8,682 bases of DNA from an uncultured bacterium. Lineage in GTDB: Bacteria > Cyanobacteriota > Vampirovibrionia > Gastranaerophilales > Gastranaerophilaceae. The DNA lies in assembly GCA_947365485.1 (NCBI GenBank), contig CANAXK010000057.1, positions 1 through 8,682 of the forward strand. The letters run 5' to 3'. A program made the translations under genes and the position numbers. Below are positions 1 to 6,602 of the stretch, piece after piece (positions within the stretch are counted from its first letter, which is position 1; each line of letters opens with the position of its first letter). The notes beneath the pieces are model-generated. The model was not told the DNA's origin and searched no databases. It saw only the letters and a program-made list of their open reading frames with translations.

Positions 1-162
1 TGCGTTGCCTTTGGTATCGATAAAGACCCATGGATTGGAGTTTGATGAGGAGGCGTTTTTGCTCATCTTTTTGCTCACTATTGGGGCGGTTGCAGCTGCG
101 ATGATTGACATAATCAGCAGCACTATCATCATTTCCATCAATGAAAATCCTGTCTTTTTCAC
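1..162 (-). CDS. Type IV prepilin / pseudopilin-like protein, 3' end cut by window edge
   Basis: The first 54 codons of a gene that runs off the left edge. The N-terminus is a textbook class III signal: a short basic leader (VKKTG), then FSLMEMMIVLL, with the prepilin peptidase cut expected between Gly5 and Phe6 and the conserved Glu at mature position 5 (Glu10). A hydrophobic helix covers about residues 11-29. It is followed by a basic stretch (SKKMSK) and a Ser/Asn-rich stretch leading to NPWVFIDTKGNA. The GTG at 160-162 is the only possible start, because an in-frame TAA lies six codons upstream at 178-180; an AAAGGA ribosome site sits about 9 bases before it. In known families such proteins are inserted in the inner membrane, cleaved by PilD and polymerised into type IV pili, type II secretion pseudopili or competence pili; which of these cannot be told from the N-terminus. 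I see no convincing promoter directly upstream in the present arrangement. The 29-base site at 190-218 lies 28 bases before the start codon, which suggests control by the invertible segment. Confidence 0.88.
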   Translation of the reverse strand, partial: MKKTGFSLMEMMIVLLIMSIIAAATAPIVSKKMSKNASSSNSNPWVFIDTKGNA

Positions 163-189
163 GCTCTTCTTCCTTTCTTATTCCGTGTC

Positions 190-218
190 AATGTAACACA
201 ATACTCATTGTGTTACAT
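190..218 (-). repeat. Left inverted repeat, dif-like palindromic site
   Basis: Read on the minus strand this is arm ATGTAACACAA, centre TGAGTA, arm TTGTGTTACAT, then one more shared T. The two 11-base arms are perfect reverse complements of each other; only the inner four bases (GAGT) break the symmetry and give the site a direction. It is identical to the copy at 371-399 read on the plus strand. It lies 28 bases upstream of the prepilin GTG, inside what would be its leader. Confidence 0.9.
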
Positions 219-300
219 GTGCTACGCACGTAGACCGTCTTGCCCTGTCGGGACAAGGCCTACAGGCTTTGCGCTTTTGGCTTGTTTTGGGCCTACAAGT
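219..300. repeat. GC-rich, repeat-containing half of the segment between the inverted repeats
   Basis: No gene. This stretch is visibly richer in G+C than the A+T-rich half that follows (301-370). It holds small hairpins: CTACG/CGTAG at 222-233, and CTTGCCC pairing with GGG-A-CAAG at 239-257 with one bulged A. The octamer GGCCTACA is repeated directly at 257-264 and 290-297. The different composition suggests it was acquired separately, or that it is structured RNA when transcribed. I do not recognise it as a known RNA family. Confidence 0.4.
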
Positions 301-343
301 TGGATGAATGTAGAAATTACGAAAATTGAAATAGTTGATATTA

Positions 344-372
344 TTGCATTTTAGACAGCATGATGGTATAAT
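344..372 (+). promoter_or_regulatory. Sigma-70-type promoter at the right end of the invertible segment, facing away from the prepilin
   Basis: The -35 box TTGCAT (344-349) is followed by exactly 17 bases and a perfect -10 box TATAAT (367-372). The expected start of transcription is near 379, inside the right inverted repeat. In the present orientation the only thing downstream is the terminator at 405-449, so it would make a transcript of about 70 bases and nothing else. That is hard to explain unless the promoter is meant to be flipped, or the short RNA is itself functional. The final AT of the -10 box belongs to the repeat, so the box would be kept intact after inversion. Confidence 0.65.
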
Positions 373-399
373 GTAACACAATGAGTATTGTGTTACATT
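371..399 (+). repeat. Right inverted repeat, dif-like palindromic site
   Basis: Arm ATGTAACACAA, centre TGAGTA, arm TTGTGTTACAT and a final T, in opposite orientation to the copy at 190-218. The 11+6+11 layout equals that of XerC/XerD sites. Against E. coli dif the right arm (TTATGTTAAAT) agrees at 9 of 11 positions and the centre (TGTATA) at 4 of 6, while the left arm agrees at only 4 of 11. The site overlaps the -10 box of the 344-372 promoter, so a bound protein would also block that promoter. Confidence 0.9.
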
Positions 400-404
400 A
401 GAGG

Positions 405-449
405 TAACAAAAAAGGGGCGAGACTGAAAGTCTCGCCCCTTTTTTGTTA
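405..449. terminator. Strong bidirectional intrinsic terminator
   Basis: A perfect 21-base inverted repeat with a 3-base loop (GAA on the plus strand, 426-428). The GC core GGGGCGAGACT pairs with AGTCTCGCCCC and is flanked by six A on one side and six T on the other, so either direction gives a stem followed by a U run. On the minus strand it lies 4 bases after the stop codon of the foldase gene and ends the murA-mfd operon. On the plus strand it stops transcription from the promoter at 344-372, protecting the operon from antisense reading. Confidence 0.95.
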
Positions 450-453
450 TAAC

Positions 454-1551
454 CTATTTCTTTTCCACAGGCTTTGGTGTAACAACTTTTACATTTTTAG
501 GATCGTATTTTTCATTCAAATACTCAATCTTAGCGTTCTTCATCAAACCTGCTGTGAAATTCTTCAATACAGAAATCTGTTTCTGGGTTTCAAGATAGAA
601 CTTAATCTCATCCTTAACCTTCTCAAACGGATTTGAACCAGCTTCCATACGGTCTGTAACCTTGATGATGTGGTAGCCGTAAGGTGATTTTACAAGCGAT
701 TCGCTTATTGTGTTTGGCTTCATTGAGAATGCTGCCTTTGAAAACTCAGGAACCATTGCTTCTTTAGGGAAGAATCCTAACTCGCCGCCGCGCTCTGCGC
801 TAGCCTTGTCGTCAGATTTCTTCTGCGCAATCTTTTCAAAGCTTTCAGGTGATTTCTTAACTTCTGCAAGAACTTCGTCTGCTCTTGTTTTTGCAGCTGC
901 CAATTTTTCTTCAACCTGCTTGTTTAAGTCTTCCGGTGAAATATCAGGATTCTTTGCCTTAATCTGCTGAATAAGCTCAATTGTGTTTGCAGAAATCAAA
1001 ATGTGAGAAGCCCGAACCTGCTCTCCGTGCTTGAACTCGTCCTTGTGAGTGTCGTAATATTTTTTTGCGTCAGCATCTGTTACGTTGATTTTTTCTATTG
1101 AGTTAACAAGTTTTCTGATTTTGATTTGAGTTTTCAAATCCTCTGTAAACTGGTCATTAGAAATATTTCTCTGCTTAAGAAGCCTGTTGAGCTCTTCTTT
1201 TGAGCCGACTTTGTCGATTATTGTTTTAAGCTCGTTCTGAACATCTTCCTGAGTTGCTTCGATTCCGCGTTTTGCGATTTCTTCGTCAAGAAGAGTTTTT
1301 ACGATAAGTTCGTTAACAATTTTTTCTTTGAAAATACCAAACATCGGATTGTCATCTGACTTAACCATGTTTTTTGAACCGCCGAAAGCTTTTAAGAAAG
1401 ACTTGTCTACATTCTTGTCAAACGATTTGTCAAAATCAGCCTGTGTGATAACCTTGTCGTTTACCTTGATAATCCCTTCGCTCTTGTGCATAAGCGTGCA
1501 GCCTGAAAGAAGCACGGTTGACAATGCAAGACATGTTAGTAATTTTTTCAT
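454..1551 (-). CDS. Parvulin-type peptidyl-prolyl isomerase lipoprotein (SurA/PrsA-like foldase)
   Basis: 365 residues. A lipoprotein signal peptide is plain: basic start MKKLL, hydrophobic stretch, lipobox LLSG before Cys18. Thr at the next position has no Asp-type inner-membrane retention signal, though sorting in this lineage is not known. Residues about 25-150 form a helical SurA_N-like chaperone region (VNDKVITQADF, KEKIVNELIVKTLLDEEI). The rotamase domain covers about 177-300: VRASHILI at 179-186 with the conserved His, a helical charged insertion around 190-230, GGELGFF at 255-261 and the closing SPYGYHIIKV at 289-298. The tail (300-365) is charged and ends in a Pro/Lys-rich stretch. 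The family folds exported proteins outside the cytoplasmic membrane (PrsA in Gram-positives, SurA/PpiD-like in Gram-negatives). The start is supported by AAGGAG at 1560-1565, overlapping the mfd stop codon, which suggests coupling with mfd. It is the last gene of the operon. Surer of the fold than of which subfamily it belongs to. Confidence 0.93.
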   Translation of the reverse strand: MKKLLTCLALSTVLLSGCTLMHKSEGIIKVNDKVITQADFDKSFDKNVDKSFLKAFGGSKNMVKSDDNPMFGIFKEKIVNELIVKTLLDEEIAKRGIEATQEDVQNELKTIIDKVGSKEELNRLLKQRNISNDQFTEDLKTQIKIRKLVNSIEKINVTDADAKKYYDTHKDEFKHGEQVRASHILISANTIELIQQIKAKNPDISPEDLNKQVEEKLAAAKTRADEVLAEVKKSPESFEKIAQKKSDDKASAERGGELGFFPKEAMVPEFSKAAFSMKPNTISESLVKSPYGYHIIKVTDRMEAGSNPFEKVKDEIKFYLETQKQISVLKNFTAGLMKNAKIEYLNEKYDPKNVKVVTPKPVEKK

Positions 1552-1563
1552 TAATAATACTCC

Positions 1564-4500
1564 TTATGATTTCTCTTCTTTGTGATATTTATCAGCAGTT
1601 TCTTTTATATAATAAAACAAACCGGACAAAATGTTAAACATTTCTTCAAAATCAGAACTTTGATTATTAACCAAAAGAATAGACTTCCCGTCCTCACAGG
1701 TTTTCGGAGCAACTGTAAATTTTACTTTCCTTAATATATTCCTGTCCAAACCAGCCTTTATTATGTTCCACTCATAAGGTGTAAACGGCGAATAAACCCT
1801 GATACAATCCCCTGCCTCCCTGATAATCGAGATTCCGCAGTCAGTCGCAATGAGCCTTAACTTGATAAGCTTTATTAGGTTCTCAACCTCGTCCGGAATG
1901 CGCGAGAACCGGTCTTTCCACTCTGATACAATGTAGTTAAGCTCTGTTTCGTTCTTAACGTCAGAAAGCCGCTTGTATTCAATCATTTTTTGCTCTCCGG
2001 AGCCGACCCACTCGTCAGGAATGAAGGCTGTTACGTTAATGTCAACAATTGCAGGCTTGTTGGCTTTGATGCTTTCGCCCTTGAGCTCGTTTACTGTCTC
2101 TTCAAGTAGCTGACAATAAGTGTCAAACCCGACATTCACCATGTGTCCGTGCTGCTTTGTGCCAAGAATGTTCCCGACTCCGCGGATTTCAACATCTCGC
2201 ATGGCGATTCTGTAACCACTTCCAAGAGTTGTGAACTCGCGTATTGCCTTGAGCCTTTCTGTTGCCTCTTTTGAAAGCTCCTTGTTCTTCTTGTAAAAAC
2301 AGTAACAGTAAGCCTGCTTGTCACTTCTTCCAACACGGCCTCTAAGCTGGTAAAGCTGCGCAAGCCCGAGCTTGTCAGCCTCGTGGATAATCATTGTGTT
2401 TGCGTTCGGAATGTCAAGCCCGTTTTCAATAATCGTTGTGCAAAGCAAAATGTCCGTGTCATGGTTGTCAAACCCGATAATCACTTCTTCAAGCTGTTTC
2501 TCGCTCAACTGCCCGTGCCCGACTGCAATTCTTGCGTTTGGAACAAGCTTCTGAAGCTCTAACTTGAACTCCTCAATCGTTTCAACCCTGTTGTACAGAT
2601 AAAACACTTGCCCGTCACGGTCAAGCTCATTAACAATGGCGTTTTTAACAGTCTGTTCGTTGTATTCGCCCACAAATGTCTTAATTGGAAGCCTGTTTTG
2701 AGGTGGGGTATTGATGACGGAAATGTCCTTAATTCCGGACAAGGACATGTAAAGCGTGCGAGGAATCGGGGTTGCTGACATTGATATGATGTCGATGTTT
2801 TCTCTAAACTCCTTGAGCTTTTCCTTGTGGCGCACACCAAACCTGTGCTCCTCGTCGATTACGAGCAAGCCCAAATCCTTGAATATAACCTTGTCCTGCA
2901 AAAGACTGTGGGTTGCAACAACCACGTCACACTTGCCTGTTGTAAGGTTTTTGAGCGTTTCTTTTCTTTCCTTGGCACTCCTGAAGCGGCAGAGAAGCTC
3001 AACATCAATCCCGAACGGCTTAAACCTTTCTAAAATCGTCTGGAAATGCTGGAGCGCGAGAACTGTTGTCGGCACAATAACCGCAACTTGTTTGAGCGAG
3101 GTTACAGCCTTGAACATTGCGCGCATTGCAACTTCTGTCTTCCCAAACCCGACATCCCCGCAAACAAGCCTGTCCATCGGATTCGGGCTTTCCATGTCAG
3201 ACTTAATCTGATTAATTGATTTTAACTGGTCAGGTGTTTCAATGTATTCAAACGTGTCTTCCATCTCAAGCTGCAGCGGAGAATCCGGCGCAAACTCAAT
3301 ACCGGTTTTCATTTTTCTTCTGGCATAGAGCCTCAACAAATCGTAGGCAATTGCTTCTACCTCTTTTTTTACTCGGGTTTTTGTATTCTCCCAATCACTT
3401 CCCCCCATTCTGGAAAGCTTTGGCTTAATCTGACCCGAGCCCCTGTACCGGCAGAGCATGTTAATCTGTTCGGCCGGAATGTGAAGCTTATCTTTGTTTG
3501 CATACTCGATTGTCAGATAGTCTTTGAGCTGCCCGTCAAACTCCTGCTTGGTAAGCCCCTGATAAACCCCGACTCCGTGAATCGAATGGACAACATACTC
3601 GCCTTCTTTAATGTCGTTTATGCTTTCGATGTACTCGGCTCTCTCCTTGTAATGCCGTTTTCTGTTTGAAGACACCTCTTTTTGTCTCTTGTTAAAGAGT
3701 TCTCTGTCAGTAAGGAAAAGAATCTTTCCGTCTCTAAGCACTGTGCCCTGCGATGTCACGTTGTTGATATAATTAATATCAAAGATTCCATATTCTGAAA
3801 GCACTTCTTTCACGCGCTCCTGAAAATCGGTCGCAATCGTTATCTGATAACCTTTATGCTCCTCAAGAAAAGCTGCGAGAGCGTCCATATCCGCGTCAAA
3901 AATCTGTACATTTCTTGCGTCAATGTCAATAACTTCGTTGTTCTCATCAGAAAGGAAGTTATTCATGTAAACCTTCTGCATTCCGGCTGTTTTTTGCGTA
4001 ATCTCAGCCCACGTAAAATGATTTATTTCTTTTAACGGATAAATAAGGCTTGTTTTCAAAGCTTCGTTATAAGCCTCATTAAACGTATCGTCAATCTGCT
4101 GAAATTTTGCTGATACCTCTGCAAACTCATCATAAACAATGATGTAGTCTTTAAAATAATCCAAAACGCTCACAAGCTCGTTGCTAAAATAAGACTGGTA
4201 AACATTTACACCCTCAAAATAACCCTCGTTCTCAAATGTTTCTCTTAGCTCCGGCGGGAATCCTTCCGGAGCTTTGGAAGGCAAAACAAACTTATACAGA
4301 GGCTTAATATTTACCTCTTTTATTTTCTCGATTGATTTCTGGGTTTCGTTGTCAAAGAACCTTATATCAACAATCTCATCCCCCCAGAACTCGATTCTCA
4401 CAGGGGTTTCGCTCAACGAATAAATATCGGAAATATCACCTCTTATGCTGAACTCTCCAATGTCAGATACCATTGTGGAGCGCTTGTATCCGAGGTCAAC

Positions 4501-4938
4501 AAGCTTTTTCAACAAATCCTGCTGGGAAATACTGTCTCCGATTTTTAGTGTAAACGAGTTCTCTTCAAAAAAATCCTTTGCCGGAAATTTTTCAAGAAGC
4601 ACTTTTGTTGGTGCAATAACGATTTCTGGAGCCTCGAGCAGTGTTGAGACCTGTTTTTGCCAGTCGTACAGATTTCCTGCAACTGTCTCATAGGGCGAAA
4701 TATTCTGGTAAGGTATTGTTTTGCTGTCCAGTCCAAAAATCCGCTCCAAGTCAGATGAGTATTTTAGTGCAGCTTGTTCGGTCGAGGTCACAAACAGAAG
4801 CTTTTTGCCGGAGAGTTTGTATATATATTTCACAAGCAAAAGCCGGCTGAAAGTGGTCAACCCTGTCAGCGTAAAACTTTTTTGTTTTTTTATGTTTCTG
4901 AGAAATTTGTCAAAAAATGAGCTGGATTCTAATTTCAT
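1564..4938 (-). CDS. mfd: Transcription-repair coupling factor Mfd
   Basis: 1124 residues, close to the usual 1100-1180. Domains in order: a UvrB-like N-terminal part (about 1-340) with YQNISPYE and the SIRGDISDIY stretch; the RNA polymerase-binding CarD-like domain (about 443-500, EGEYVVHSIHGVGVYQG through LHIPAEQINML); the RecG-like translocase with Walker A GDVGFGKT at 594-601, DEEH at 695-698, SATP at 721-724 and motif VI QLRGRVGRS at 864-872; and the C-terminal TRCF domain (about 970-1070). The protein displaces RNA polymerase stalled at template-strand lesions, using ATP, and recruits UvrA to start nucleotide excision repair. All motifs are intact. The ATG at 4938 lies 7 bases after the stop of the upstream small gene and has no clear Shine-Dalgarno sequence, so translation may depend on ribosomes arriving from that gene. 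Confidence 0.98.
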   Translation of the reverse strand: MKLESSSFFDKFLRNIKKQKSFTLTGLTTFSRLLLVKYIYKLSGKKLLFVTSTEQAALKYSSDLERIFGLDSKTIPYQNISPYETVAGNLYDWQKQVSTLLEAPEIVIAPTKVLLEKFPAKDFFEENSFTLKIGDSISQQDLLKKLVDLGYKRSTMVSDIGEFSIRGDISDIYSLSETPVRIEFWGDEIVDIRFFDNETQKSIEKIKEVNIKPLYKFVLPSKAPEGFPPELRETFENEGYFEGVNVYQSYFSNELVSVLDYFKDYIIVYDEFAEVSAKFQQIDDTFNEAYNEALKTSLIYPLKEINHFTWAEITQKTAGMQKVYMNNFLSDENNEVIDIDARNVQIFDADMDALAAFLEEHKGYQITIATDFQERVKEVLSEYGIFDINYINNVTSQGTVLRDGKILFLTDRELFNKRQKEVSSNRKRHYKERAEYIESINDIKEGEYVVHSIHGVGVYQGLTKQEFDGQLKDYLTIEYANKDKLHIPAEQINMLCRYRGSGQIKPKLSRMGGSDWENTKTRVKKEVEAIAYDLLRLYARRKMKTGIEFAPDSPLQLEMEDTFEYIETPDQLKSINQIKSDMESPNPMDRLVCGDVGFGKTEVAMRAMFKAVTSLKQVAVIVPTTVLALQHFQTILERFKPFGIDVELLCRFRSAKERKETLKNLTTGKCDVVVATHSLLQDKVIFKDLGLLVIDEEHRFGVRHKEKLKEFRENIDIISMSATPIPRTLYMSLSGIKDISVINTPPQNRLPIKTFVGEYNEQTVKNAIVNELDRDGQVFYLYNRVETIEEFKLELQKLVPNARIAVGHGQLSEKQLEEVIIGFDNHDTDILLCTTIIENGLDIPNANTMIIHEADKLGLAQLYQLRGRVGRSDKQAYCYCFYKKNKELSKEATERLKAIREFTTLGSGYRIAMRDVEIRGVGNILGTKQHGHMVNVGFDTYCQLLEETVNELKGESIKANKPAIVDINVTAFIPDEWVGSGEQKMIEYKRLSDVKNETELNYIVSEWKDRFSRIPDEVENLIKLIKLRLIATDCGISIIREAGDCIRVYSPFTPYEWNIIKAGLDRNILRKVKFTVAPKTCEDGKSILLVNNQSSDFEEMFNILSGLFYYIKETADKYHKEEKS

Positions 4939-4945
4939 TGGTTAT

Positions 4946-5278
4946 TTAGTTATGGTTAGGGCTCTCGTATTCAATCCCCATTTCTTTCAGAGCAGAGATA
5001 AAGCGTTCTGCGCAGGCATGCTGAACTTCCGGCGGAACAACACGAAGAATCTCGACTGTTCTTGAGATTACAGGGTCTTTGTCGTACCAGCGGCTGCCGT
5101 TAACAGGCTTAACAAGGTCATAAAACCGGTCAAGAGCCTCTTTTGAGACTTTTTGTTCTAATTTGTCAAGAAAAACCACAGCATGCTCTTTGAGCTCATC
5201 CTGATAATTTTTCAAGAGTTCAATAACTTCTAATAATTTAGGGTCATGGTCGTACCAGCGCTTATAAGCAGGACTCAT
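4946..5278 (-). CDS. Unknown 110-residue protein with two RWYDxDP modules
   Basis: No family that I can name with certainty. The protein is a tandem duplication: residues 6-42 begin KRWYDHDPKLLEVIELL and residues 62-99 begin SRWYDKDPVISRTVEIL. They align without gaps over about 37 residues, sharing RWYD-x-DP and then an amphipathic helix pattern. A linker (VSKEALDRFYDLVKPVNG) joins them. There is no signal peptide or membrane segment, so it is probably a soluble, mostly helical cytoplasmic protein. The ATG at 5278 overlaps the end of murA by 17 bases and is preceded by GGGGG at a spacing of 7, so it is a real gene in the murA-mfd operon. From memory, RWYDxDP proteins occur in Vampirovibrionia-like genomes; this is not checked. 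Role unknown: position alone does not decide between cell wall and repair. Confidence 0.85.
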   Translation of the reverse strand: MSPAYKRWYDHDPKLLEVIELLKNYQDELKEHAVVFLDKLEQKVSKEALDRFYDLVKPVNGSRWYDKDPVISRTVEILRVVPPEVQHACAERFISALKEMGIEYESPNHN

Positions 5279-6581
5279 TAAATACCCCCTTTGCGTTGTT
5301 TGTTAAGTTCTCATCATCGTATCGAATAATCTTACCGCCCAGACTTGTAATCTTAGCCTCAAATTCTTCATATCCGCGGTCAATGTGGTGAAGCTTTTCA
5401 ACAATTGTCTCGCCGTTTGCCATCAAACCTGCAATAACAAGCGCAGCTCCGGCTCTCAAATCACTCGCAGCAACCGTTGCGCCTGTTAGGTTTTTAACCC
5501 CCTTAACAATTGCGTGGTTTCTGTCCTGATGAATATCAGCGCCCATTCTTCTAAGGTCAGGCACCTGCATAAACCTGTTTTCGTACAGGCTTTCAGTAAT
5601 TATTCCGACCCCATTGGAAGTTGTTAAAAGCGTCATTGCAATCGCCTGCAAATCTGTCGGGAATCCCGGATAAGGCTGGGTCACAAAGTTTATTGAATTT
5701 AGCCTGTTTTTGCAGCTAACCTCGATTGCGGTAGGCTCTGCAAGCTTTATACTTGCGCCCATTTTGATTAGCTTGTCGTTGAAAAACGTTAAGTGTGCCG
5801 GATAAACGTTTCTGATAATGGCTTTTCCTCTTGTTGCAACAACCGCAGCCATAAATGTTCCGGCTTCAATTCTGTCAGGAATTGTTGTGTATTCCGCAGA
5901 ATGGAGGTTTTCAGCTTTTACGCCGTTGATAATAATTTCAGATGTCCCTGCTCCCTGAATATCTGCCCCGATTGTGTTTAGGAAGTTTGCAAGGTCAATG
6001 ATTTCTGGCTCCTGTGCAGCGTTCTGGATTCTTGTAGAGCCTTCTGCAAGCACTGCCGCAAGCATAAGGTTTTCTGTTGCACCTACTGACGGGATATCCA
6101 GATAAATATCAGCACCGACAAGTCTTGAAGTCTTTGCATGAACATAACCATTTTCAATCTTAATCTTGGCACCAAGAGCCTCAAGTCCTTTAATGTGGAA
6201 ATCGACTCTTCTTTCTCCGATAGCGCAGCCGCCCGGAAGCGCAACGATTGCTTCGTGGCAACGGGAAACAAGCGCCCCGAGGATAATGAATGACGCGCGC
6301 ATTTTGCTAACGAGTTCGTATTTTGCGGTGATTGAAGTAATTTCAGAAGCGTCTACAACAACGGATTTTTCTTTCTTGTCATAGTCGTATTTTGCACCCA
6401 AATCAGACAGAACATTAAGCATGATTTCAACGTCTGTTAATTGAGGCACATTATAAATCTTGGTTTGACCTTTTACAAGGATGCTAGCTGCAAGGAGCTT
6501 GAGTACAGAATTTTTTGCTCCACCTACAGAAACCTCGCCTTTGAGCGTTTCACCACCTTGTATTTTAAATTTCTCTGCCAA
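5262..6581 (-). CDS. murA: UDP-N-acetylglucosamine 1-carboxyvinyltransferase MurA
   Basis: 439 residues from the TTG at 6581, slightly longer than the typical 420. It transfers enolpyruvate from PEP to the 3'-OH of UDP-GlcNAc, the first committed step of peptidoglycan synthesis, in the cytoplasm. Seen: GGAKNS with Lys23-Asn24 near the N-terminus; the active-site loop ALPGGCAIGER with catalytic Cys119, so the fosfomycin-target form and not the Cys-to-Asp variant; PGFPTDLQ with Asp310; DLRAGAA around Arg376; and DRGYEEFEAKI with Arg402. These match the two-lobed EPSP-synthase-like fold. The start is chosen at 6581 because GGAGG lies 4 bases before it, while the in-frame TTG at 6611 has no ribosome site and lies upstream of the predicted transcription start. 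First gene of a four-gene operon, followed with a 17-base overlap by the RWYDxDP gene. Confidence 0.97.
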   Translation of the reverse strand: MAEKFKIQGGETLKGEVSVGGAKNSVLKLLAASILVKGQTKIYNVPQLTDVEIMLNVLSDLGAKYDYDKKEKSVVVDASEITSITAKYELVSKMRASFIILGALVSRCHEAIVALPGGCAIGERRVDFHIKGLEALGAKIKIENGYVHAKTSRLVGADIYLDIPSVGATENLMLAAVLAEGSTRIQNAAQEPEIIDLANFLNTIGADIQGAGTSEIIINGVKAENLHSAEYTTIPDRIEAGTFMAAVVATRGKAIIRNVYPAHLTFFNDKLIKMGASIKLAEPTAIEVSCKNRLNSINFVTQPYPGFPTDLQAIAMTLLTTSNGVGIITESLYENRFMQVPDLRRMGADIHQDRNHAIVKGVKNLTGATVAASDLRAGAALVIAGLMANGETIVEKLHHIDRGYEEFEAKITSLGGKIIRYDDENLTNNAKGVFNESCL

Positions 6582-6585
6582 AATT

Positions 6586-6590
6586 CCTCC
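6586..6590 (-). promoter_or_regulatory. Ribosome binding site fixing the murA TTG start
   Basis: GGAGG on the minus strand, 4 bases before the TTG at 6579-6581, which begins TTG GCA GAG AAA. No ATG or GTG near this position would keep the conserved EKFKIQGG start of the protein, so a TTG start has to be accepted. Confidence 0.85.
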
Positions 6591-6602
6591 AATTCTAATA
6601 CA

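Larger units (their letters stand above)
190..399. other. Putative invertible promoter segment flanked by 29-base inverted repeats
   Basis: Seen: two identical 29-base sequences in opposite orientation at 190-218 and 371-399, enclosing 152 bases. A plus-strand promoter (344-372) has the last two bases of its -10 box inside the right-hand repeat, so it points out of the segment towards the terminator at 405-449. The left end has no -10 box at the matching position: reading towards the prepilin, the bases before the repeat are GCAC instead of TATA. Inference: site-specific inversion would swap these ends and place the promoter in front of the prepilin gene, with a start site near 210 and a leader of about 48 bases. 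This is the layout of known invertible promoters such as fimS or the Bacteroides capsule switches. Alternatives are a MITE-like element (no clear target duplication and no transposase in view) or two operators for one regulator. Confidence 0.55.

Noticed and set aside
186..191. TTGACA on the minus strand as a -35 box for the prepilin
   Set aside because: It is a perfect hexamer, but 17 bases downstream there is only AAGAGC and then the start codon, so no promoter can be completed.
5..196. Plus-strand frame of 63 codons at the left edge
   Set aside because: It is the shadow of the prepilin gene: its hydrophobic look is the reverse of the pilin helix codons, it has no ribosome site, and the minus-strand frame carries the GFSLMEM prepilin signature.
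190..399. Reading the segment as a MITE
   Set aside because: The inverted repeats fit terminal repeats, but no target-site duplication is visible (flanks GTGTC and AGAGG) and no transposase is near. The outward promoter and the recombinase-like site geometry fit a switch better. Kept as an alternative, not called.
388..636. Plus-strand frame of 82 codons
   Set aside because: It runs through the terminator hairpin and then antisense to the foldase gene; the composition is Phe/Leu-rich shadow coding with no domain.
2756..3211. Plus-strand frame of 151 codons inside mfd
   Set aside because: It is antisense to the most conserved helicase motifs of mfd, with a Ser/Leu-rich composition typical of a shadow frame and no ribosome site.
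4721..5065. Plus-strand frame of 114 codons across the mfd start
   Set aside because: It overlaps two well-supported minus-strand genes in antisense, has no recognisable domain and no promoter.
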